Shown: positions 1 through 9,010 of the stretch, one piece after another | Numbering within the stretch: position 1 is the first letter of the stretch | Layout: each line of letters begins with the position of its first letter | Origin: Glomus cerebriforme | Taxonomy: Eukaryota > Glomeromycota > Glomeromycetes > Glomerales > Glomeraceae | DNA length: 13,667 nt | NCBI GenBank assembly: GCA_003550305.1 | Contig: QKYT01000996.1 | Location: 1 to 13,667, forward strand | Direction of reading: 5' to 3' | Program-made: the position numbers and the translations under genes | Notes under the pieces: model-generated | Seen by the model: the letters and a program-made list of their open reading frames with translations, nothing else | Database searches by the model: none | What the model was told of the DNA's origin: nothing

Positions 1-277
1 GATGTAATTAAAACAATACAATAAAATTAAAGATTATTTCAAACAATACAATAAAAAAAAAAAATTATTTTTAATAAATATATTCTCTCGATGCACAAGA
101 ATAAACAATATGTAAATCACATGATTGAAGGTCAGGAGACCAGTTTGCTTATTTTTCGCAATTATCTGGTGTTACGTGTCAAATTTGCGTACTGATCTTA
201 TAAAAAACCCCTGCGTACAGCTCTTAATAAAATTTTCAAAAGTCACCTTACCCCTATATATATATTTCGGGGTCCTA
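1..277. other. AT-rich flank, no gene seen
   Basis: AT-rich sequence with A-runs near the left edge and no coding frame that I can support. Around 120-275 the composition is slightly more GC-rich. There is a short direct repeat (GCGTAC at 187 and 212) and a weak CCCC...GGGG inverted pair at 251-272 enclosing a TA run. None of these can be assigned a function. The minisatellite array starts immediately after. Confidence 0.5.
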
Positions 278-1337
278 GTAGGATAGTAACTGGAAGTTTT
301 ATCTGGATGGACATAATAGTAACTGGACAAGTAGGATAGTAACTGGGGTGTAGAATAGTAACTGGACGTTTAGGATAGTATCTGGACATGTAGGATAGTA
401 ACTGGACAAAGTAGGATGGTAACTGACGCGTAGGATAGTATTTGGAAGCGTAGGATAGTATCTGAACATGTAGAATAATAGAGATGCGTAGGATAGTATG
501 GGACATGTTGAATAGTAACTGGATAAATAATTAGATAAATGAAACATTTGGGATTGGTTTGAGTTTTGATTTCTATCCTTTTTTTTTATTAATATATCAC
601 TTTATTAACTTTTTTTTTTATTAATTAGACGAATTGAATATATAAGGAGGAATTAGGTAGTTAAAGAATAGTTAAGTTGGACAAGTAGGATAGTAACTGG
701 AAGTGTTATCTGGATGGACATGATAGTAACTGGGAAGTAGAATAGTAACTGGACGTGTTGGATAGTAACTGGGCAAGTAAAATAGTATCTGGAAAGTAGG
801 ATAGTATCTAAATGGACGTGTAGGATAGTATGGTGACATGTAGATAGTGACTGGATAAATAATTAGATATATGAAACATTTTGGGATTGGTTTGATTTTT
901 GATTTCTATTCTTTTTTGTTATTAATATATCACTTTATTAACTTATTTTGTTATTAATTAGACGAATTGGATATATAAGGAGGAAATAAGTCATTAATGG
1001 ATAGTTAAATTGGATAAATACTGGAAGTTTTATCTGGACATGTATAGTAACTGGACAAGTAGGATAGTAACTGGGAAGTAGAATAGTAACTGGACGTGTA
1101 GGATAGTATCTGGACAAGTAGAATAGTATCTGGGAAGTAGGATAGTATCTAGATGTGCAGGATTGTAACTGGACATGTAGGATAGTATGGGACATGTAGA
1201 TAGTAACTGGATAAATAATTAGATAAATGAAACATTTTGGGATTGGTTTGATTTTTGATTTCTATCCTTTTTTGTTATTAATGTATCATTTATTAGCTTA
1301 TTACTTTTTTTTTGATTCTCTAGTTAATTGGATATAT
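278..1337. repeat. Tandem minisatellite in three higher-order units
   Basis: About thirty degenerate copies of a ~16-20 nt motif with core GATAGTAACTGG (variant ATCTGG) and spacers such as ACAAGTA or ACGTGTA. They are organised in three higher-order units. Each unit is a run of minisatellite copies followed by a conserved ~130-nt AT-rich block that begins GGATAAATAATTAGAT (at 521, 853 and 1209, so spacings of 332 and 356 nt). The block includes GGGATTGGTTTGA and ends near GGATATATAAGGA. The third unit diverges after about 1337. Open minus-strand frames here translate to periodic 'YYPT..PVTIL' strings and are by-products of the repeat, not genes. Confidence 0.9.
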
Positions 1338-2040
1338 AAGGATGAGATGGATCTTTTTGAAATTGACCTGCTGTAAATTAAACCTGGTTTCTTTGAATCG
1401 ACTCACTGTAGATATTTATTAGAAGTTCACTTCACTGAATATCTAAAGTGAGTTTAAACATTTTTTGAGTTGCGATTGGTGTTGACGTCCTCGTCGTGCA
1501 ACTTGGGTGTTAATATTAATTAATAATTATTAATATTAATAGCGAACAAACACCAACTTTTACTTTATTTAAAAAATCTCTCAGTCGCACAAGCAAATTA
1601 ACAGTAGTATATTATGTAATAGATTCTCATTATGACTGGTTATTATATTTTGTGTGACAGTGATACTAATATTACCTAATTATAGATCAAAAAAAAGAAA
1701 TTATGATCTAATATGTAACGCGTAAAAATATGAATTATGATTCATGTGTACCATTATATTTTCCATTAGCCCATGATTAAAAATAAATCTAAAGTAGTAC
1801 ATTGCATAATCAATAATAAAAATACATGATAAATTCTCATGACTTATCCTTTGTAAATTTTTCAAAAAAAAATTTATAAATACCCTATCATTTTTTTTTT
1901 AGAAAAAAAAAAAATTCTCTAAATTTAAAAAACTAGATTCACTGAACTCTCCCTTTAAACTCTTTTCACTCTATAATTTTATCTTTTTTTTTCCTTTTAA
2001 AAACTAGATTCTCAGTCCCTTTAACCTCATTTTCTCTTAC
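1338..2040. other. AT-rich spacer with short repeats
   Basis: No coding frame seen. The stretch holds a hairpin at 1510-1539 (separate entry), several A- and T-runs, and two imperfect copies of a motif AAAACTAGATTC...CCCTTTAA (about 1928 and 2000), which seem to belong with the duplicated block that follows at 2041-2248. Confidence 0.45.
1510..1539. repeat. Perfect 11-bp inverted repeat (hairpin)
   Basis: TTAATATTAAT (1510-1520) and its reverse complement ATTAATATTAA (1529-1539) surround an 8-nt loop. An outer pair TTGGTGTT (1476-1483) / AACACCAA (1549-1556) could extend the structure with an internal bulge. Pure A/T arms arise easily by chance in DNA of this composition, but the outer GC-containing pair makes a nested structure somewhat more credible. 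No function is assigned. Confidence 0.55.
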
Positions 2041-2248
2041 TTTCCTTATACGTATATGAGGTCTTCCTCGTATCAGGCAAGGAAGGTCCAGTCAGCAGGT
2101 AGTCAACCTATCTGGCTGGTTTGATTTTTTTTAAATTCCTTTAAACTTCCTCTTATCTTCCTTATACTGTATATAGTCTTCTTCGTATCAGGCAAGGAAA
2201 GACCGGCTAGATAGTTGAGTATCTCTCCTATCTGTGGTTTGGTTTAGA
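2041..2248. repeat. Tandem ~85-nt duplication, mobile-element-like
   Basis: Two diverged copies, 2041-2128 and about 2157-2248. Shared landmarks are CTTCCTTATAC, then GTCTTC[CT]TCGTATCAGGC, then AAGGAA, and a distal CCTATCTG...GGTTTG. The shared tract is more GC-rich than its surroundings. The pair lies just upstream of the coding relic at 2288-2963 and may be its untranslated or terminal region. This is inferred from proximity only. Confidence 0.6.
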
Positions 2249-2287
2249 TTAGAATTCCCTTTTTCATTTCCCTATATTTATATTTAT

Positions 2288-2963
2288 GAAGAAATGTTAA
2301 AGACTAATGAGATTAGTGATGGGAGATACCAGCAAACAGCAAAAAAGATAAAAGAAATATGCAACAACTTTAATTAGCTAGGCAAAAAGTTACTTTCAGA
2401 GAACGAATGTTTCAAGTATTGAAAAAAGATTAGATAATCTGGATTTCGGAGATGTGCTGATCCTTCACTATTGGAAGTGAGGGAAAAAATATTCAAGACA
2501 ATTAACCTATTTCAGCATGTTGAAGCGTGGAAAATTAAACCTAAAAAAGATTAGAATAAAAAAAAAATAATAAATAAATATGGGTAAAACAAATAAGTGA
2601 TGATGAGCTCAAGATAACAGAAAACGCAGAAAGAGAAAGGTTGAATCAAAGAAAATGAAAGAAAAAACACAGATAACAAGTTAAAAGAAGTATTAAGCAA
2701 AAGAAAATATTTTGCTATCTAATGAATGATTAAAATGACAAAAAGAAATGTAACCAATTGTTGGACTTTAAAAGAATAATAAAAGAAACAGGTCGCGATT
2801 AGAAATCAAAGAACATTTACATAAATGGATAAGACAAAAGTCTGAAAAGGAACAAACAATTTGAAGGAAAAATGCATATAAACAAAGAAAGGTATACTGG
2901 CTTAGAAAAAAGATATCAGTCACTTGGAATAAAATACAAGAAAAAAATATACAAATGGAGTAG
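2288..2963 (+). pseudogene. Decayed coding relic, family not recognised
   Basis: Read in order on the plus strand, three frames give a coherent lysine- and glutamate-rich protein broken by many stops. Frame one runs from about 2288 (possible ATG at 2294) with stops at 2375, 2420, 2435 and 2552. It reads 'TNEISDGRYQQTAKK', later 'RRCADPSLLEVREKIF' and 'NLFQHVEAWKIK'. Frame two, from about 2581, reads 'WVKQISDDELKITENAE' up to TGA 2656. Frame three, from about 2691 to TAG 2961, reads 'RSRLEIKEHLHKWIRQ' and 'RKVYWLRKKISVTWNKI', with stops at 2694, 2727, 2736, 2751, 2769 and 2862. Amino-acid composition stays protein-like across all the breaks, which random AT-rich DNA would not give. Content suggests helical or coiled-coil protein. 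It may be a transposon-encoded or host gene fragment; I do not recognise the family. Confidence 0.55.
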
Positions 2964-5590
2964 TAATATTAGGTTTTTTTTTTAGTAATTTTATTTTATT
3001 AAATGTATTAATCATTTAACTTTAAATTTTGAGTTGAAAAATTACATTTTTTTAATAAATAAAATAATTTTTAAATTTTGTGAATTGTTACATCTCTATA
3101 GTCATTTTCTAATCGTCAAAACTATAGCATAATTTGTTACAAATTTTGATAAATTTGATGCTGAAATAAGAATTCGAAATTTTTAAAGGATTTAATATCA
3201 TTCAGGTGACTTTGCATTAAAAAAAAAATTGAAAATTTTTTTAACATTTCAAACTAAAATAATTCAGTTATAGCTAAAAAAAAATTTTAATTTAATTAAT
3301 ATCAATTCATTTTAGGTTTACATTTTTTTTTCCTTAGTTACAAAAGGAAAATTTGAATATACTGTATTTACTAATTGAATAATGGAATTAATGGGATTCT
3401 TTATTTATCCGCTTATTTTTCCTTACTTAAATTTGAATAAAAATTTTAAAACAGTGAATTTGGGTTAGCACTGTGGTGAATCATTAAATAGGGTGATTTT
3501 TATTATTGATTTATTTATTGTTTAATCATAATTAATTGTTATTTTTTTTAGGTTTGGAGAATTCTAACAATGTTAATATAAAGCAGCACTTATAGCCACA
3601 GCAGTAATTCAGTATGTTTAAAAAATAAATAAATAAATAAATAAATTCTATTGGCTGGATTATTAATTTGACAGATAATCGGCAATAGAGGAACATAATA
3701 AATCATAATTGATTGCATTATCCGAAGTGTATTATAGTTAGATTCTTAAAATAGAAACGCGATATTTGTTTTGTTGCCATATAATTGTCACACCTGATCT
3801 TATTGAATGTTTGTAATATTACTTTATTAAGAAACTAACAATATATCATTTTTTATGGAATAAGATGGTAACACTATTTAATATGTTTGCCTCGCAATTT
3901 CTAGCTTAAATTATTACGATCAACATGACAACATCCCCAGATAAATCATAAATACTTTTAGTAATCGAAATAAAATGAAACAAATTAGTGCACTGTATGT
4001 ATTTTATTGAAGGATGATCATTACATTCATCTGTTATGTTAATCATAAACAAATTGTTGTATATTTATTTTTTACGCCTAAAATAACTCTTTGATTCTTG
4101 TTGAATTCTGCATAATAGCTTACTAATAACTTGTTATTAAAAAGAAAAAAGAAAATACAAATTAATATTTGTAAATAAACATAAAAAATTATTTATTCAT
4201 CATATTTATTTTATTATGTAATAAATTGTAGTTGAGACATACTGTATGATCCAAATTTTTCTATGATTGAAAAATATACAAAATGATGTGGTAACGAAAT
4301 ACAAACCAATTTTAATCTACAATGTGAGTAACGGAACCAAGGTAATGATTTCTTTCATATGATTAGGCCGATTATCTTTTCAGAAAGAACAAACATTTTG
4401 TTGACTTTACAAAAGATTAATCATAAATATAGAAAAAAAATAAGAAAATTATAGGAAAGTGGATTATTTATCATACTCTTTTTTTAAAAATTGATTTCTT
4501 TCAATTAAAATATAAAAAGGTACAATCAGAATTTAATGTATAGCAGTAAATATGAAATAAAGTTAAATTTCTTTAAATTATAAAATCATAAATTGACCCA
4601 CAGCATTTTTTTTTTTGTTTCAATAAATATCTCTTTAAAGAAAAAAAGAGAAACGTAACGTTCATGTGTAGATAATGTAAAAAAAAATGAGTTGTGCAAC
4701 ATGAAAATGATGATGAAAATATCACGTGATTGTCATAACAATTTTTAAAATCAAACGTTGAAATTACTGTATAATTATGCATGCCCAACTTTGTAAACTA
4801 AATGAATCTTTGATATTTGTTTATTTAACAATAAAATTATTTTGATTACGGCACAGAAGTCAGAATGTATAATGAGCGTAGCTCGTCTTTTTATCTCATC
4901 ACTGTCATAATCAAAAATAAATAGGGTCAGAAAAAAGGCCTATTAGAGGAAAGCAAAAACGATGTACAAATATAGCAAACAATACATTTCACTGTTAGAT
5001 TAAGATCATCAATTTATTTATCGTCATGAATAACAAACAATTGATTTTTCTGACTGCTGTGCATGCATGTCTGTACAATGTACTGTACATCATGCGTCAT
5101 AATGTTTGAACATTAACCTTTTATCAATGTTGGGCTTGCATAATTACCATTTTCAAATTTAAAGTGTTATTGTAGAAAATCCTCATATATTATTGTAAAT
5201 TGCATCTTAGAAGGTTATGTTGTTTCACTTTGTTGTTTTATTTTATAATTTTTTATAAAATATATTAAAATAATTTTTATAAAAATGAAGTATCAAGGAT
5301 ATTATATTGTTTGCGTTTATATTTTAATATTAAAACATAAGATATGTTAGTATTTAAGCAGTAAATTAGAGTTTCTGGTTCAAACGTTTATTTAGTTAAA
5401 ATTTAATGTAAAAATTAATATAAAAATTAAGAATAATTTCATAAAATATATAACAAATAATTGCTAAAATTATTCATTATAAATGTTCAATTACTCTTTT
5501 GCAAAAAAAAAAAAGTTTAGAATTTAAATTGTTAACATAAAACCCCTCTCCGAATTCCATAATTACTGCTTCAAGTCAACTATTTCAATC
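2964..5590. other. Long AT-rich intergenic region
   Basis: I see no supportable gene in these 2.6 kb on either strand. Long A- and T-runs are frequent. There is an (AAAT)n microsatellite at about 3618-3646 and a small palindromic cluster near 5050-5090, including ATGTAC-T-GTACAT at 5078-5090 next to GCATGCATG. A 71-codon open stretch on the minus strand (4573-4788) has no ATG at its first codon and a low-complexity composition, so it was not accepted. Confidence 0.5.
3618..3646. repeat. (AAAT)n microsatellite
   Basis: About six tandem AAAT/TAAA units following an A-run. Tails of this type sit at the 3' ends of some LINE-like elements, but nothing diagnostic is seen beside this one. Confidence 0.75.
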
Positions 5591-5624
5591 AACATCACAG
5601 CAGAAATTTTTCTGCTGTGATGTT
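5591..5624. repeat. Near-perfect 34-nt palindrome (16-bp arms, TT spacer)
   Basis: AACATCACAGCAGAAA (5591-5606) and its exact reverse complement (5609-5624) are separated by two T bases. The arms are GC-containing, so chance is unlikely. A second small inverted pair, ATTGGC (5635-5640) / GCCAAT (5648-5653), follows at once. It could be a cruciform-forming site, two transposon termini left back-to-back, or a stable RNA hairpin. No flanking coding sequence helps to choose. Confidence 0.85.
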
Positions 5625-5731
5625 TTGTAATAATATTGGCTACAGCGGCCAATGAAATTAAGTCAGTAACAAGCGCAAGAATGTGAATTGCCTAAATTCT
5701 GAAGAAAAATGAAATAATTAGAGTGAATAAT

Positions 5732-5923
5732 TTTAGTTTGCAAATAAATTATAACTAATGGTAGACACATACTCCTCTTTCTCTTTCTAAAAAAAATTGT
5801 TTCAATTGAAATAATCTATTTCGTATTNTTAGTTTGCAAATAAATTATAACTAATGGTAGACACATACTCCTCTTTCTCTTTCTAAAAAAAATTGTTTCA
5901 ATTGAAATAATCTATTTCGTATT
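5732..5923. repeat. 96-nt tandem duplication with an N at the junction
   Basis: The segment 5732-5827 is repeated without a visible difference at 5828-5923. The only ambiguous base, N at 5828, is the first base of the second copy. An A8 run inside is the same length in both. Two identical copies meeting exactly at a one-base gap are typical of two contig ends that overlap in reality but were scaffolded side by side. The sequence is AT-rich and non-coding. Confidence 0.9.
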
Positions 5924-6299
5924 TTTGGTAAATTTTCACTCTTTAAATCTAGTCTTGGTTCTACACTAAAATGAAGTATTAGTTATTAGAGGATGGTTAG
6001 ATAACGATCATATCTTCTATATCATGTATGTTGTGTGTTGGAACTTGGAATCGGTATTATCTATATTTAATTGTCTGTTATTGAAAAAAAAGAATATTTG
6101 TGTAGTTTAAAAAGAAAAAGCTTTCAAAAATTTGTAATATGATAAACTTTTTGTAATTTTAAATTTTTAACATTAATTGTCGATTCTTTTGATAAAATTA
6201 TTTTATTTTTATTTTTAAGGAGTACAGCAAAGATACAGGAAAAAAATTCTTTTGATAAAATTGGTTAAGATCGATCAATTACTCATTTTTAGATAAGGT
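5924..6299. other. AT-rich region upstream of the kinase gene
   Basis: No gene seen. It holds a 17-nt direct repeat, ATTCTTTTGATAAAATT, at 6183-6199 and 6246-6262, flanking 46 nt of AT-rich sequence that includes AGGAGTACAGCAAAG. This may be a small insertion flanked by a duplicated site, or local slippage. Confidence 0.45.
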
Positions 6300-6335
6300 C
6301 AGCCGACACAATTTCGCAAGGAAATTTATACTATT

Positions 6336-6395
6336 GTGTAACTGTTATCGCCCATGTCAATCTTTGTTGATTTTGAAAGTTACACTGAGTTACAC
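6336..6395. promoter_or_regulatory. Candidate promoter motif cluster: three GTTACAC copies
   Basis: GTTACAC occurs twice in direct orientation 3 nt apart (6379-6385 and 6389-6395) and once inverted as GTGTAAC (6336-6342). These lie 155-215 nt upstream of the kinase ATG at 6550. The clustering fits a transcription-factor site, but no factor is known to me and the call is inference. No convincing TATA box can be singled out in such AT-rich DNA. Confidence 0.35.
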
Positions 6396-6549
6396 ATAAT
6401 TTGTCCAGAATAAAAATAGAATTTTCCGTAAATAAAATTTTTTTTCGGTTCAAATTTTTAAATTTTTTAAATATTTGATATTTCGAATTTTTAATAACAT
6501 TAAAAAATTTTAGAATTGTTTTATTATCTATTCTAATTTTTTTAACATT

Positions 6550-8042
6550 ATGGAGCAAAAATATCTCAGTGACGATGTATTGAAACAAATAAAAGATTTT
6601 GAATATTGGTATTTATCTGAAGAACAAAAATTGTTAATCGATAAATTAATAATAAATGAAGAATTAAAAGAACGTTATAAAAGATATGGTTTATGTAGAG
6701 AATGCAAACAACCTAATACTGGTTATCATTATTGTCAATCATGTAACACTAAACATTTTCAACAAAATTTCAAAAATTGGACCAGTGGAAATTCTGAAGT
6801 TGATAAATTTATCCAAGAAGCTCAAAATAAAAAATTAAGATGGATTGAATATGATAAATTTGAAAATATTGAATATATTACAAAGGGAGGTTTTTGAACA
6901 ATTTATAAAGCAAAATGGATTGATGAAAATAATCAGCGGAGTAATGGTATGAATGTTGCATTAAAAAGTTTAAATAATTCAAAAAATATAACATTGGAAT
7001 TTTTAAATGAGGTAATATTTTAATGCGTAATTTTTAATCAATATTTCAAATGGAAACTAATTTTTACTTTATATTATTGTTAGATAAATTTACACTTGAA
7101 AATGAATGGAACACGTAATATTATTGAAATTTATGGCATTACTAAAGATCCTAAAACCAGTAATTTTATGATGGTAATGGATTATGCAGAAAATGGTAAT
7201 TTAAGACAAAAATTAAATAGAGATTTCAATTTATTAAGCTGGCATGATAAATTTGAGATTTTAATGGATATTGCACAAGGACTTGATGATATTCACAAGA
7301 TGGGATTAACTCATCGGGATTTTCATAGTGGTAATATTTTAAGTAGAGATCAATTATTTCTTTACAATAGAATTACTGATTTAGGACTATGTAAACCAGC
7401 AAATGAAAAACAAGACAATAGAAAAGTATATGGAGTATTGCCATATGTAGCACCAGAAGTTTTAAGAGGAAAACAATATACACAAGAAAGTGATATTTAC
7501 AGCTTTGGAATTATTATATATGAAGTATTTAATGGATTACCTCCTTATTATGATATGCCACATGAAGAATTTTTAGCAATAAAAATCTGCCAGGGACTTA
7601 GACCAAGTTTTAATATTAAAGTCCCTCAATTAATAGTTGATATATTTAAACAATGTGTAGATGCTGATCCATCAAAAAGACCAACTGCAAAATATTTACA
7701 TGGAATATCTAATCAATGGTATAATGATAAAACAGATAGTGAAAGTTATAAACAAATAGTTGAAGCAGACGAAATTAATAAAAGACAAGCATCATTTACA
7801 AAATCAGATAATAGTAAACTTACATATACTACACATCATCAAGCTATTTATACAAGTAGACTATTGGATTTTAATAATTTACCTGAACCAAAAAATGCAG
7901 ATGACGAGGAAGAATATTCAAGTAATAAATACTATTTATTATTTGACTTTGTTTCAAAATAATGTAATATTAATTTTGTTAATCTTTTTATTTTATAGAT
8001 TCTACAATAATTGATTTCACTAAACTTAATATTAATCCATAA
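6550..8042 (+). pseudogene. Tyrosine-kinase-like protein kinase, Rhizophagus-expanded type, with one in-frame stop
   Basis: Model: exon 1 6550-7011, intron 7012-7083 (72 nt, GTAATA...TTAG, phase 0), exon 2 7084-7921, intron 7922-7998 (77 nt, GTAATA...ATAG, phase 1), exon 3 7999-8042 ending TAA; 447 codons. ATG 6550 is the first in-frame start and gives the usual N-terminus of this family. Residues 49-65 hold C49xxC52 and C62xxC65, a probable zinc ribbon, followed by 'NFKNWTSGN' (73-81). The kinase domain starts near 100. Visible are the glycine loop (113-118), VALK with Lys139, a probable helix-C Glu154, HRDFHSGN with catalytic Asp233, DLG with Asp253 in place of DFG (common in this group), APE (277-279) and DIYSFG (291-296). 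Everything needed for Ser/Thr or Tyr phosphotransfer is present except one codon: 6895-6897 is TGA where the loop GGFGTIYKAKW needs glycine (GGA). The reading frame runs on cleanly on both sides of it. The acidic C-terminus ends 'TIIDFTKLNINP'. Read literally, the product stops after 115 residues, before the ATP site. Either it is a recent pseudogene, a sequencing error, or readthrough. Family identity is sure; functional status is not. Confidence 0.88.
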
Positions 8043-8515
8043 GGTAAATTTTAATTATGTTTAGACTAAATTGACAAGGATTAACACGTTCAATTTATAG
8101 TTAAATACAAAAATAGAATATCCTTATTTATACTATTTCAGATTTTTCATAATTTCTTTTTTAAATTTATTTAAAAAATTCTCTTATAAATATTGTTATT
8201 TCACTACGTGTATACATGTACTATAACTAAATAAATTAAATAAATTTAATATTTTCTTATTTAAGCGTTTATTATTAATTATTTTCTTATGAAAATAAGT
8301 AATGAAAGATAGTAATTACGGTGATCACCAATAAGCTAATATCAGTTAATTTAATGCTTGTAGCTTTTAATACCTTTAATACTTATGCCACTTACCGCCT
8401 GATATGTGCTTGGCAATAATTGTGACAAAACCTTAATTAGAACCCATAACATTTTGATTAGAACATGTTTAAGTTTAATTTGGTTAAATAAATCTTTACT
8501 GGATCAAAAATGGTG
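8043..8515. other. AT-rich region downstream of the kinase gene
   Basis: No gene seen. AATAAA-like strings occur around 8230-8245 but are uninformative in this composition. Confidence 0.45.
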
Positions 8516-9010
8516 TTAAGAAAAAATATTATTCTTAGTGTTATCATGTATAGTACAAAGAGCGAGACAATAATAAGAAATAAACAATGAAAATTTTTTT
8601 TTCACATCCTTTTTTTCATATATGTGATATATCTCTCGTCTTCCTTTAATTTTTATCGTGCAACTAAATCCAATTTTCTGTTTCTCAAACATAATTCTCT
8701 CGCAATTTAATTTAAATATGAATACAGCCAAATTTTCTGATTCAGAACTGATGTACACCTTATTCACAATTTGGATATGAATTTGTCGTTTTTGGAATTT
8801 AAAATTATCACTCGATCATAAATACTTTAAAAAATTTATTAAATCATTTACCACTATGTGCAGTATCTTAAGTATAATTGGATCAATAGTCAGATGATAG
8901 CTAAAAAAAAGCCTCAATTCAAAATCATTTATACAAGGGTATTCATTTTGTTTTTGATGTGTAATAGATATTTGTACTAAACACACAATACAATATTGGA
9001 CTTTGGCCAT
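8516..9010 (-). pseudogene. Possible hypothetical ORF interrupted by one TGA
   Basis: On the minus strand a true ATG (9010-9008) opens a 64-codon frame, 'MAKVQYCIVCLVQ' and on, that stops at TGA 8818-8816. The same frame then stays open for another 99 codons to the stop at 8516, including 'NKVYISSESENLAVFIF' and 'KQKIGFSCTIKIKGRRE'. One stop in 165 codons is fewer than expected by chance in DNA this AT-rich, and the second part has a balanced composition. An intron spanning the TGA is possible because GT and AG sites exist around it. I do not recognise the protein. It may be a small decayed gene or a chance frame, and confidence is low. Confidence 0.27.

Noticed and set aside
243..1195. Minus-strand ORFs of 82-87 codons with periodic 'YYPT..PVTIL' sequence
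   Set aside because: They are translations of the ~20-nt minisatellite. Several overlap each other in different frames with the same periodic content, as expected from a repeat and not from genes.
4573..4788. 71-codon minus-strand ORF
   Set aside because: It starts on TTG, is rich in F, K, S and C from low-complexity T/A runs, and has no neighbouring exon or splice context.
5365..5390. tRNA-like string CTGGTTCAAACG
   Set aside because: It resembles a B-box, but no matching A-box, acceptor stem or anticodon arm is found around it. No tRNA or rRNA gene was found in the window.
6331..6588. 85-codon minus-strand ORF overlapping the kinase start
   Set aside because: It covers the kinase 5' flank and first codons antisense, with F/K/N-dominated content. 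The plus-strand kinase explains the region.
7760..8014. 84-codon plus-strand ORF in another frame of the kinase 3' end
   Set aside because: Shadow of kinase exon 2 and its second intron; I/L/K-rich with no motif.
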